Shown: positions 46,698 to 57,390 of the stretch, piece after piece
Numbering within the stretch: the first letter of the stretch is position 1
Layout: every line of letters starts with the position of its first letter
NCBI RefSeq assembly: GCF_028554725.1
Contig: NC_071672.1
Span: 30,958,944 to 31,022,943, forward strand
Reading direction: 5' to 3'
Length of the DNA stretch: 64,000 nt
From: Zeugodacus cucurbitae
Lineage: Eukaryota; Arthropoda; Insecta; Diptera; Tephritidae
The notes under the pieces: generated by a model
The model's database searches: none
Seen by the model: only the letters and a program-made list of their open reading frames with translations
Told to the model about the DNA's origin: nothing
Program-made: the position numbers and the translations under genes

Positions 46698-46978
46698 CCC
46701 TGGAAGGTCATCGCTATTTTTAAAAAGTAGAGGTCATCCCTCGTCGATTCGACGACGGCATTACTCGAAGTCCTAATATATTATCCTACCTATCAAAACC
46801 TACTAAAATCAATATATTCACATTACCTGGTTTATATATCTTCTAAATAAAACAATATCAAACAGTTTTTCTTACATCTTTTATTAAATAAATAAAATTT
46901 TCACAGCTCTGATTCATTCGGCTTTTGTACAAAATAAACACTCGCGTCGTCGAAACGACGAGGCATGACTTTCCAGGG
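46698..46978. mobile_element. piggyBac-type MITE, 281 bp
   Basis: Flanked by TTAA on both sides. Ends CCCTGGAAGGTCAT and ATGACTTTCCAGGG are inverted with one mismatch. TTAA target plus CCC terminus is the piggyBac pattern. Internal palindromes CGTCGATTCGACGACG and CGTCGTCGAAACGACG lie close to each end. It is noncoding. Confidence 0.8.
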
Positions 46979-46982
46979 TTAA

Positions 46983-48239
46983 TAGATGTACATTGCGAAA
47001 ATGAAATGAATAAATAATTGATTTTATGAAAATTCTAACTTAATTTCAAAATGTTCGTTATAAATGATTTTGCAATTAGCGACATCTATTAGTCACGGAA
47101 AGTATTTTATCATGTCGGTAAGTAAGTGCACACGATCGAAAATTTTATTTTCACTACGGTTTCAATGATTTCAATGTAGTATTTTTCGCACGTATCGAAC
47201 CATATGTTGTTCCAAACGGATGCAATAATTTCCTTTAAATTAAATGAATTTCCTTAATACATAAAATAATAAATAAATATTTGAAAATATTAACAAGAAG
47301 AATTATTTAGTGGAACTACAATCCCAGCTGGCCACTGATGCAGCAGAGTTCGAAACCAGCCTTGTCATTATTCCGGAATGGTGTGTGTCTTTGCTGACAT
47401 GCACCCGCCGCGTCATCTATATGCCAATAATATTTGCGTTCCCAGCACAAGTTATTGCATAATTTATTTCTTTGATTGACGTGAATGTTTGATTGATGAT
47501 ATTTGCTAACAGTTTTTAACGCTGTGCGCTTATAAAGCGTATTATTTTAATATTTTCCAATTTTTTGTCTATATGAAAATGGCGATTTTAACATTTAAAT
47601 ATTTTGGAAACACGCAAAACAAAGGATTACAATTTCAGCAAAAAACTGTTCGCCAAACATTTGCATTTATATGAGTTAAATACAGGTGGCAACACTATGC
47701 GATCGCACTACGCTCAAGCTCAACTCTACAGGTGCCTAAGCTTGTACGTGCGAACCAAATGGTACATGAGTGTATGTAGACTTGGCGCTGCGATCGGGTG
47801 TACAATACAATTTAGCAATTTCAATGTTCAATGTTCGAATAACAAAAGCGTAGAGTGGTAGAATGGTTGAATCACCAAAAAAACATTTGTTAAATGTCGC
47901 CTCTTTGCTTGTGTTACAAAATGTAGATACAAGTGCGCCGCGGTGTCTTAAACGTAACGGTAATGTGATTTAAACAAATCGATACACACGCACATATAAC
48001 CGATAGAAGTGATAGCAGTGATTTCATCGCAAAATATGTTTGAAATATGATGAGAGACAAATACTATTCATTCTCTGCAGTGTCGAGTAGTGCATAAAGT
48101 TGTTAAGAAATTAATGTTGCAACTCTTCATAACAAATTTATATAAAATTCATAAAAGCAAAAGTTAGTATTTAACTCCCAGCGATTTAACGAAGGTTAAA
48201 GGTAACTAGTGTATAATAAAAAAATAAATAAATCCATTG
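46983..48239. other. Intergenic DNA, nothing recognised
   Basis: A frame at 47604-47861 starts at a non-ATG codon and has no conserved features. Confidence 0.35.
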
Positions 48240-48307
48240 CATCGAAGTCTCTCTAACTCGAATTTTTTTTGTAGATTATGGTAATTCGTGTTAGGAAAGT
48301 TCAACTG
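48240..48307. mobile_element. R4 pogo-like MITE, right end only
   Basis: TCGAAGTCTCTCTAACTCGA followed by GGAAAGTTCAACTG before TA matches the right end of the copy at 60636-61184. Confidence 0.55.
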
Positions 48308-48534
48308 TATATTGTTTTAACTTAGCATCCAACAGTTGTTCGCATGCGCCTCTATTTATTGGCAGCTGGCTGGCCATTTAGAACAGGCACACATTTCTTA
48401 CGCACGCATTTCTTCATTTTTCAAATAAATTTACTTAAAATGAAGTAAGGTAGGAACATACAAGTAAAAAAAGGATCATATGGTTAATGGGATTTTTTTC
48501 ACAGATCATCTGTTCGATATTCTTCAAAACAAAT

Positions 48535-48800
48535 TTAGTTATTGTTATTAAAATAACACACAATTCGACACATATATTTGGCACAAAGTCCACTAGAATA
48601 ATTACTATACATAGTATATAGGGGCTGGGATAATGCCTAGACCGTTTTTACTCATAAGATATAGCACATATTAACCGATATTTAAGCATAAAGTCCACTT
48701 ATAATTTTTAATTATAATGAATACTGCATACTTAGGCTTTTTCTAAATTTCGCTATTCCACGCCCACTTTTTCCCTCGACATGGTATTTAACCAAGAATT
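48535..48800 (+). repeat. R1 fragment I, degenerate 5' part
   Basis: Contains AATAACACACAATTCGACAC and GGCACAAAGTCCACTAGAAT in the order of R1. It is strongly eroded. Confidence 0.5.
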
Positions 48801-49254
48801 TCTTTAAATCACATGAAGAAAGTTTCTTAAAGCGGTAAATTTTTGAACGTGAGTAGAAAGAAAGAAGAAAGGGTCCTCTTTATACACGTTTTAATTATTC
48901 AAATATGAGTGCTTTATTTTTTCACTTTTATATTTGGTTCACGGTTTACGAAATATATAATAGTTCTCACAACAATAGTACGGTTCTACCATCCACCATT
49001 TTTTTTCAAACAATATATGGTAAAACCCTTTCTTATGGCAAGTAGAAACAAAATTTTATGTATCTACGCTGTTTGTTAAAAAATCTATATTCGGCAAGTG
49101 GTTTTACTAACTGTATTAAGTACGCTTAATGCTAATAAAATGTTTACATATTAACAGATAAACCAGATAGAAAGTCAAACGAAAGTGCGGAAATCATTAC
49201 ATTATCTATATGTTAGGTATGGAGCTAGAGAAATAATAAATATGCCGCATTTAG
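48801..49254. other. Intergenic DNA, nothing recognised
   Basis: No supported feature. Confidence 0.35.
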
Positions 49255-49501
49255 AGGTTTCGAAAACTGTGTAAAACTTTGAATCTAATCGGTTCAGCCA
49301 TTTCCGAAAATCCAGAAATCTGGGTCAGCGACTTTCAAAACACAGTTTTGAGGAAAAAAGGCGCCATCTGGCCTACTACTTGCAAATGCGCAAACATTAC
49401 CGTCGGATTTAAATTTTCATCGTGTCTACTTGAATACATGCACATTAAGAAAATGAAATAAAAAAATCGATTTTTTGAAAATTCTAACTAGATGTAACCG
49501 C
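49255..49501. mobile_element. R5 element, right-half fragment
   Basis: Matches R5 from about 40200 to its end (AATCGGTTCAGCCATTTCCG; TTGAAAATTCTAACTAGATG), followed by TTAA at 49502-49505. Confidence 0.6.
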
Positions 49502-49505
49502 TTAA

Positions 49506-50675
49506 AACACTGCACATTTAAAAAGCTGAATAAGTACTAGTGGCATAACATAATTCCCAATAAGTAAATAAAGCCTAAAAAGCATTTCACTTTGGCGTAA
49601 ACCGGAAACGTATAACATTAAGCCAACTTACTTAATAACTTATGTTCACATGCAGTACAAATGCGAGTACAAATTGTTATTACGATCGTATTATTTCCTG
49701 TCCGACCCACTTCCTTTCGGGCCCGTACAGTTTTGTAGGTTCTACGAATATTTGCTACGTAATGTAAAAATTTCAGCGGAAAACAACATTTTCGCATATG
49801 TATATACATATGTACATATTTACAGATGCAGCACAATTCATGGAATGCCATCATCGATATTGACAATGTAATATTTGTGTGCACCCAATTGTTTGGTGAT
49901 TTTCAAAGTATAAAATAAATACGCTGGAGCGCTATAGGCTATTGACGATGTCTTTGACACCACTCATATTTTTAACACAACTGGTTTTAAGCTTGTCCTT
50001 TATAGAGAGTTTCTTTCCTTTATTTCCGGACTGAAACATTATTATTATTTTTTTTTTTTAATTTTTAAATATAATTTCTCTAACATTTTGAGCGAACAGA
50101 GACTTTTTTTATGGGGTATACACAAAGCGATTTATCGTAACCCAATTTTCTAACCTTATAAGTGGGAAAATCTCTTATTCTTATGTAAGATACAATAGTA
50201 ACCAAACTTCTTGTAATAATAGAGCCGAAATAATCAACCAGATCTTTATAAGTTGTTGTACAAAAACCGAACACCTAAGCGACTAAAACCGCTGTAATAC
50301 TATTTTTTGATATATGAGAGGTACACACTTTCACTGCAGAGGGTCTGCCACGAATTGTTTAAAACAGTTTGTTTGATACATGTATGTTAGTCGTGTGTTC
50401 GATTTGTCACTCGGTAATTGTGGATTCTAATATTATACAATTAAGTGACACACTTAATTTGTGAAATTAGCTAAGGAATCGATTATAATATACATAAACA
50501 TACAGTAATATATGAGCTTGCAATTAATAAAATAAGAATATAGACTGCAAAAAGTATACATTATTTAAGTGTGAACTAACGATTGTTATTGGCGCAACAT
50601 AGAGAGCAGCATCGTTGGCGATGGCGTTTCAATAACAGAAATAGCGAAAGGCGGAGTTGCAGTAACAGTTTTAGC
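49506..50675 (+). other. Upstream region of the host gene
   Basis: About 1.2 kb of AT-rich sequence before the proposed start codon, with no transposon recognised. The open frame of exon 1 extends back to 50583 without an ATG, so an upstream noncoding exon or the transcription start may lie here. No TATA box or initiator could be singled out. Confidence 0.4.
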
Positions 50676-50840
50676 ATGGCTGACAATAAATTCAATTCTG
50701 CCAATGAAGTTGATAATTTCAGTACATTTACTGAGACAAATAAAAGTCAAAAGTGTGAGGAGAGTGAAGAGAGTGATAGCAATTTAACGCAATGTTTAGA
50801 CAATAATACCAACGGCACGATAAATGGCGATTATTATCAT
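50676..50840 (+). CDS. Host gene exon 1
   Basis: 55 codons from MADNKFNSANEVDNFSTF to GDYYH. The donor is GTAAGT at 50841, phase 0. Rich in Glu, Ser and Asn. The frame is open upstream to 50583, so a longer 5' exon is possible. Confidence 0.7.
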
Positions 50841-53800
50841 GTAAGTAAGCGGAAATTATGATCCTCAAAATTTCTATTTTTATATATAGCAGGCTGAATA
50901 GATCATAACCTAAATATACTATCCACCTAGTTAATATAGAGTGCGGCACACCCATTATACCGACCTTATTTATTACTATGCGCTCGCAACATGTTGCACA
51001 AAGTATACTACTTGTGTGCACCTAACAGTTGTCCATATAGATATTGAATTCTATGTATGAATTTGATGACGAATTGAAATACGTATGTCAGTCTGTAATG
51101 CCTTCTGACAACGCAAACCACAACTCAAGTAAAAATAAAGATCTCTTGCTGAAATATTATTGATAGCCTGTTGTAATATGTAGTTTGAGAATGGATGAAA
51201 TTGGTTAACGATCGAAAACCCATACAAGAAAAGGCTGATCCATTTCGAGGTTCCATACTTTTTAAAGAAAAAAACACAGAAAAAACAAATTTAAGGGGGA
51301 ATGTTTATTATAATTCGAAAGAAAATTGTTTGGCATTTATTTTTTAAAGATTACCCACGTCTGAGATGGTCCATCCGTTCTGTGCAGTTTTTGATATATC
51401 TTTCAAGCATTTCGAAGCGGGATTGTCCGCATAGACTTTAGACTTTACATATCCACACAGTAAAAAGTCCAACGGTGTGATTTCACACGATCTTTGTGGT
51501 TAATCGACCGGCCAATATCGTGAAATTATCTGCTCACCGAAGTGTTCTCTCTATAAATCCATTGATTGATGCGACGTGTGGGTAGAGGCGCCGCCTTGTT
51601 GTGAAACCAAATGTCGCCGAGATCACGAGCTTTAATTTCAGGTATCAATTACTTTTTTAAAAAATATGAACCGTTGACTCCACCGCCCCACAAACCACAC
51701 CATACCGTTGTTTGGATGAAACTCTTGAATCTCTTCATTTATTGAGCAAAAAATGAGCCTCGTCGCTGCTCAGAATTTGGCTCGAAAACGTCGGATATTC
51801 TTCGAAGAGCCCATAAAGAGAAGCGCTGTCGTTTAGGAGGGTCAAGCGACTTCAGTTCTTGTACAAACTGTATTTCGCAACAATCAAAAAGTAAAATTCC
51901 TTAGCAAAAATTAACTTGGTGGCGATAATTTGTGAAATTGAACCACAAATTACCACACCCCTATATATATTATATAAATATAAACGTAGTGCCGCTAGAG
52001 CTCTATAGTAGTGTCTCATACTTATAAAAACGATACGATTTTTTTTTTGGTAAATATGTTTGGGTCTATACAAGTCAATTTATGATTAATATTTATTTAT
52101 AAATCTACGTATGTTTTAGAATACGTCAGTAGATGAAGGAGCTCTCAAGAACACACGCAAAAATCCCAACGAGTTGATGGCAGAAAAACACACCGATCTT
52201 CAACAAACCTCTAGTCGACGGAATCAATGTAAGTAATAATCAATAACAATTATTATCCCCGCTGAATTGTTCGCTCAGAAACATTGAACTGAAAGTTCAG
52301 CTGAATAAATCGTGCTAAAATAGTCAAGCCATTTCGTGAGAAAACACGTTCACCAAACTTGGTTTTCAATAAATCGATTATGACATTCGCAGTGTGGCTT
52401 ATGGTGCCGTCCTGTTGGAATCACATATTGGCCAAGTCCTTATCATCCAATTATTCAGTTATCATAGAGCGGTCGCAATTCCCATTCACAGTAACGTGCC
52501 GGTCTTGATCATCACGGAAGAAGTAGGGCCCAATGACGCCGCCGGCCCATGAACCGAACCAGACCGTAAACCATTTTCGGGATGTAATGGTGACTGAAGG
52601 ATTACGTGTGGATTGCTGCCTGACCAATAACGTATATTTTGCTTATTGGCGAAGCCATTCAGTCAGAAATGAGCCTCATCGCTACGTAGAACGTAGTGCC
52701 CTTAAAGTTGAGCCCACTCACTCGGAATTTCGGCAGTAAATTTTAATAAATTCAAATTGTTTTTGGATCGTATATCTTTGATGAAGAAATGGCAATCCTT
52801 ACTGAAGAGAAATGTTCAAATAGCGGGAAATGGCGTCGCTTGCTGTCCATATTGGTCTTCTTTTGTAGCTACCCTATAGAAAAACCCTTTATAACTATAA
52901 ATTAACATAATTTTGGTAAACCTGGTCTAGAAGTTCTATCGCTATCTCTATGAATTCCATATGAAATCCTATATTAAAAAAACATACTTTTTATATCTTT
53001 TCGACCTTCCAGCTGACTTATACGGTCCGACGATAGTGAAATGTAATTCATACCGTGATTGCAAGACCGACACTTGCCGCTCAACAGCGGAAACGCGTGC
53101 TCACTTTCATTGCGTCGCGGCTGCTTGTCGCACAGCGTTATTTAGTCGTAGAGCAGTACTAAAGCATCTCCAAGGCCATCTGCATCATTCAACGTTACAG
53201 TGCACCAGCAGCAACAGAAGAAGTGTATCGTCGCGTTTCGGGGATGAAGTAAACGCTAAAACTGCTGGCTCGTCAGCGCCGTCATTGCTGAGCAGGCGTA
53301 ATGCAACATTGGCATCAACTACAAAACCTGCGCCGCGCTTAGACGGCGGAGTCGCCATGTAAGTAAATTTGCGTTTTTGTGCAGGAAATCCAGCATCATT
53401 TTCAAGTAAAAAAACTAAATCCTGAATGAATTTATTCCGTCTTAAAACATTATTTCAGATTTTCTAATACTTTATGTATTATATGTATGACATGTGTATA
53501 TCATTAGAAATATCCACTAGCAATATATTATGTTAATTTGTTTGTAGAAAATATTTTCGAAAAAAAGCAATACAAAACAATGTAAATTGAGATTAAAATG
53601 TGTTCCTTACTCTATAATCTACCATAATTGCGCATATAACCACATACATATGTACATACACTCGGAACTCATGCAACCATTTACATACTTATATTCAATT
53701 TTAAGAAAATGCAGATCCAAGCATGCAAATTTGCTTACATACATATCTATAGTGTTATTGGTATGCATTACAGCCATGCAGCAATCGCATATATGGACTC

Positions 53801-55616
53801 GAGGCCAGCTAATACCAACAGCGACGGGGATGATGTAGATCAACGCAAATATGCCAGTGCTAAGATGCGGCATTTCAGCAAAGAATCCAATAAAAACAAC
53901 TGCGATTCCGACTTTCTCAACAGTAAATATTTAGGTATGTATTTCTTATTAAAAACAGTGCAGTCCAATACTGTCTCACTATATGTAAATTCAATTGCAT
54001 TCATGAAGATATAACTTATGCAAGTACTTATGTACTTATACAAATATTATGATACATGAGTGTATAGCCAGTCAAATGTTGAAATAGCTGTACTACATTA
54101 TTATGAATAAGCACAAAAACATTGATATAAAATCTTCTGATAAGCCGTGATCGAAACAAAAATATCAGACTTAATAGATTTTGCTGTAGTGAAAAATACA
54201 TATAGACAGGTACTGATTGAGCTACTGATCATGGTCCTGCACGTAAGTTATAAAATAAGGCTTAAATGCGTGGAGGCATATTCACTGAAGGAACTATTGA
54301 GCAACACTTTTTTTGGTAAGCCCTAAAGTCCTTAAAGGGTTACAACTAGTTAGGAGCCCTATAAAAGTTGGTTTTTCAATTTATTATACTAAGAATTTGA
54401 AAATAAAACGGATTTCGTTAAAGTAATGTATAATCTTTTAATTTATCGAAGGAATAGGCAAAACAATATTTTTTTGACAAAATGGCGGCTTTTTTGGCCT
54501 TAAATTGTGTATAAAATCCTTTTATCCGTAATAAAACAGTTTCGATTAAGTACCGAGAATATAGTCCAGCAGCCAGTGTAAAACTTTAAGACTCAAATCG
54601 GTTCAACCATTTCCGAGAAATCTTGGTTACCGACTTTTAAAACACAGTTTTGAGTAAAATGCACTGACGCGTCGTTACAATTATGCGTGTAACTTCAAAA
54701 ATATCGGATACGAACACTACGAAAATGAAATAAAAACCCGAACTATATTCATTTTGCCACCAATTCTTTGAGATTACTCAAAGGTCAAATCTGTCATACT
54801 ATAAGACTTTTAAGATATTGTATTCTAGTTCACTATTATGCCGAATTCTCTTAAATAATCGGTTTTTTAATTTCTTTTTTTTTTTTGTAACTTTCAATAT
54901 AAGTGACTTAAGCCACTCAAAGCTCAAATATTTCATACTATAAGACTTTTAAGATATTATATTGTGCGTGTAGTTCACTATTATGCCAAATTCTCTTAAA
55001 TAATCGGTTTTTTTATTTTTTTTAAGCGTTCAATCTAAGTGACTTAAGCCAAAAAAGATTGGACATAGCTGCCTCGCCACCATTTACACAAATCGCGGCT
55101 GATGATAGAGCAACAGTGCTGAAGAGAGAATCTACACACAGCGAGGGTAGACTTTTGTTGCAACCAAAACAGGATCAACACAATCTATATCTCCATTATA
55201 GTATGTTAGCAGCGAATGTGTTATGCACTACGTCTACAACGACCAGCGAAACATGTAGCCTGACTCCGTCCAAAACAAAACCAAGCACTATAGTTAATTC
55301 GGAAAGGTTTAACAGGCGCCATGTACAACAACATGACCCTCAGCCTACTAATGTGAATATAACTGAATATCCAAAAAGAGAGGAAGCAGATAGAAACCAC
55401 ATTGAAAGCACCGCATTTGAGGAAAGCTACGAAGCTACGTTTCTGCAGAAGGAGAATCATTGCAAAGTCACGGAACTGAGTGATACAGACTCCACTATAC
55501 CTTCGACGACAGCGATGGGCGTCAGTAGTCCTATACAAATTACTTCCATAGATGGGTTTTTCAATCGCAAACGTGGAAGGCCGCCCAAAAATCGCTTCGT
55601 AGAGGTGTACAAAAAT
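50676..55616 (+). CDS. Zinc-finger and AT-hook protein, five exons, 3' end outside the model
   Basis: Five exons (50676-50840, 52120-52228, 53013-53358, 53774-53934, 55027-55616) join in one open frame of 457 codons; every intron is GT-AG and all junction phases match. The start is the first in-frame ATG (TTTAGCATGG). The N-terminus is acidic and Asn/Ser-rich. Exon 3 has one finger, Cys125-x4-Cys130-x12-His143-x3-His147, preceded by HFH and three more cysteines (102, 108, 113). Exon 5 is Ser/Thr-rich and ends with an AT-hook core, RGRPPK at 443-448. The pattern suggests a nuclear DNA-binding regulator. HFHC-type fingers are known from castor/CASZ1, but one finger is weak evidence, so no symbol is given. 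The last exon ends at GTAAGT, so further exons should follow. Expression data would settle the model. Confidence 0.75.
50950..51180 (-). repeat. R1 fragment K, degenerate, in intron 1
   Basis: GCTCGCAACATGTTGCACAA at about 50980 is an eroded form of the R1 terminal hairpin, followed by the eroded ACAGTTGT block. Confidence 0.45.
51225..51900 (-). mobile_element. Mariner/Tc3-like element, copy 4, in intron 1
   Basis: The left end GGCTGATCCATTTCGAGGTT matches the family terminal repeat. Minus-strand coding remnants include the AKILSSDEAHF-type block (about 51740-51800) and the last DDE block (about 51480-51560). The right end is lost. It is antisense to the host gene. Confidence 0.75.
52120..52228 (+). 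CDS. Host gene exon 2
   Basis: The acceptor is ATGTTTTAG at 52111-52119 and the donor GTAAGT at 52229. Reads NTSVDEGALKNTRKNPNELM and then ...RRNQ plus one base (phase 0 in, phase 1 out). Too short to appear as an open frame on its own; it was found from splice sites and phase. Confidence 0.7.
52255..52860 (-). pseudogene. Mariner/Tc3-like transposase, related subfamily, in intron 2
   Basis: On the minus strand it reads, with stops, SLRSGSVHGPAASLGPTSSV-like frames and more clearly VWFGSWAGGVIGPYFFRDD and HVTVNGNCDRSMI (about 52460-52580). FQQDGTISHTANVIIDLLKT follows near 52360-52425. The sequence differs from copies 1-4 (for example FFRDDQDRH instead of FFKND), so it is a separate subfamily. 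No terminal repeats are visible. It is antisense to the host gene. Confidence 0.7.
53013..53358 (+). CDS. Host gene exon 3 with C2H2 finger
   Basis: The acceptor is CGACCTTCCAG and the donor GTAAGT at 53359. The finger reads HFHCVAAACRTALFSRRAVL, then KHLQGHLHH. After it follow Ser/Arg/Ala-rich residues without a known domain. Base composition is clearly more GC-rich than the flanking introns. Confidence 0.8.
53774..53934 (+). CDS. Host gene exon 4
   Basis: The acceptor is ATGCATTACAG and the donor GTATGT at 53935. Reads HAAIAYMDSRPANTNSDGDD and KMRHFSKESNKNNCDSDFLN. The phase matches both neighbours. An alternative acceptor inside the exon is possible. Confidence 0.65.
54336..54738. mobile_element. 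R5 element, partial copy in intron 4
   Basis: TTAA at 54332-54335, then AGGGTTACAACTAGTTAGGA and an internal order matching R5 (ATTTATCGAAGGAATAGGCA; AAAATGGCGG; AATCGGTTCAACCATTTCCG). The right end is missing. Confidence 0.6.
54776..55050 (+). repeat. Tandem duplication over the exon 5 acceptor
   Basis: Two units, 54776-54914 and 54915-55050, align along their length (CTCAAAGGTCAAAT/CTCAAAGCTCAAAT at the start; GTGACTTAAGCC at the end). Only unit 2 has an AG after its T-rich tract (TTTTTTTTAAGCG); unit 1 reads TTTTTGTAACTT there. The duplication covers the end of intron 4 and the first bases of exon 5. Confidence 0.8.
55027..55616 (+). CDS. Host gene exon 5 with AT-hook
   Basis: The acceptor TTTTATTTTTTTTAAG at 55011-55026 is the only nearby AG that keeps the frame open; later AGs lead to a stop. 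Reads FNLSDLSQKRLDIAASPPFT and ends ...NRKRGRPPKNRFVEVYKN. The donor is GTAAGT at 55617, phase 0. Confidence 0.75.
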
Positions 55617-56308
55617 GTAAGTAACATTTTTTATTGTATTTATGAAACATTTTATTGAAATTGGAATCTCTGGAAGTATCTTGCAACGTGTTAACTAACT
55701 ATGTACACCTTTTGTCACAGTCAAGCAACTCTTTACACATTCCAATTGATGATTGTGTTTTGCTCTCGTTTTCACGATGAGGTCTCACAATGTGTGACAC
55801 CGATCAATAAAAGACGACCAAAATCGGGTTATATCTAAATCCAGCCACGAGACAGCTTTTGGCGTACTTTCACTTTGGTCATATGCAATTTCGTAAACTT
55901 TATGAAGTACATACGCAGCAACGCTTGATTGGAATTTTTTACTGTGTGCTATTGCTTATTTCGTCAAAAGTTTTTGTTATTGGCCATACAAAACTGAAGA
56001 ATTCAATGCTGAATTCCAACAGTGTCCCCATTATTTCACTAATATGGTCTTAAATGCTTTAACGATTTTTAACGACCTCATATCCGCATGTAAAATTCAT
56101 ATTTTCCACCACACATATACAGTTATATGTTTGTATATGTAAATTTAAATTTGTGCTACATACATACATACTTATCGAATGAATGCCAAATATTGAACGG
56201 AATCTAATATCTTTATATATATACATATTTATGGTTAGATCACAGTTCTATAAAATTCCTCCTGTTGTCTAAAATTATTCCTTAGCTATGGTGGAAATTA
56301 TATTACTA
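55617..56308. other. Start of intron 5, nothing recognised
   Basis: Follows the GTAAGT donor. No exon with matching phase is evident. Confidence 0.4.
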
Positions 56309-57195
56309 AAGTGTGACCCATTTTTAAAGAAAGAAAGCAACGTGTTTAAAGAAGTAACAGAAAATTCAAATTTAATGGAAAATGTTTATTATCATTCGAA
56401 AGAACATCCTTTGACAATTTTCGATGACTCGTTTGAGCATTTCGACTGGTAACTGGCGAACTGGCAAAGCCTAAATCGAAGCGGGATTATTCGCATAGAT
56501 TTTAGACTTGACATGTCCACGCAGGGCCTTCCCAAAACGAGAAATTTTCAGCTCACCGAAGTGTTTTCTAAATAAATGCTAGATTACTGCCTTGTGTGAG
56601 AAGTGGCGTCGTCTTGTTGAAACCAAATGTCGCTTTGTTGATTGTCACGGCGCGATAACGGGCCATTTCTGGTTACGTTCTAACCGGCATCATTTTTGAA
56701 GAAATATGGCTGATTCCACCGGCCCACAAACCACACCAAACCGTTGTTTTTTCTGGGTGAAATGGTAGCTCTTGCATCTCTTCAGGTTGCTCTTCGTCCC
56801 AAATGCGGCAATTTTGCTTGTTTATATATCCAATAAGCCAGAAATCAGTCTCATCGCTGAACAGAATTTGGTTCGAAAACGTCGAATATTTTCGTGGAAC
56901 TTCTCAAGAGCCCATAGAGCGAAGCGACGTTGCTTGGTACGTATTATAAAATGCGCCAAGTCGTTCCATACGTCAGTCCGAGTTGCTGCGAACGTCGCCG
57001 TATCGATTCTCCACTGTCTTCGTGTACACTCTCAGCTATGGCTACTATATTTTCTTAACTGTGTGCTAGACGTATCGAATATTATCCAATAATGAATTTT
57101 GGGTCTTAAGATGGGTGATGGTGTTACGTGTAGTACGCTCTGTCCATCGAAGGGCGCCAAACATATTCTTCACAGAGCGTGAATTTTCGTGATAA
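56309..57195 (-). mobile_element. Mariner/Tc3-like element, copy 6
   Basis: The left end AAAGTGTGACCCATTTTTAA is an eroded form of the terminal repeat. On the minus strand the order is HTH remnants (about 57000-57170), ILFSDETDFWLIGYINKQ (about 56805-56875), TTVWCGLWAGG-like text (about 56710-56755), then the last DDE block (about 56530-56620). It has the most complete gene order of the family here but many breaks. The right end is unclear. Confidence 0.75.
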
Positions 57196-57390
57196 AGTTG
57201 AACAACTTTTAAGGAATCATGAGGGAATCATATCTAAGCCATGTTTCAAAAACATCAATATCAATTTTTGGCTTTGTAGCTATTTGTAAGTTCGATTTTC
57301 CTAAAATATTTAGATTTTTGGACGCGTTTGTACAATACAAATGGCCAGATGGCTTAACTAATTAGTTTGTTTTTCATTTCGAAAATTTAT

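Noticed and set aside
47604..47861. 85-codon frame
   Set aside because: Non-ATG start and no recognisable domain.
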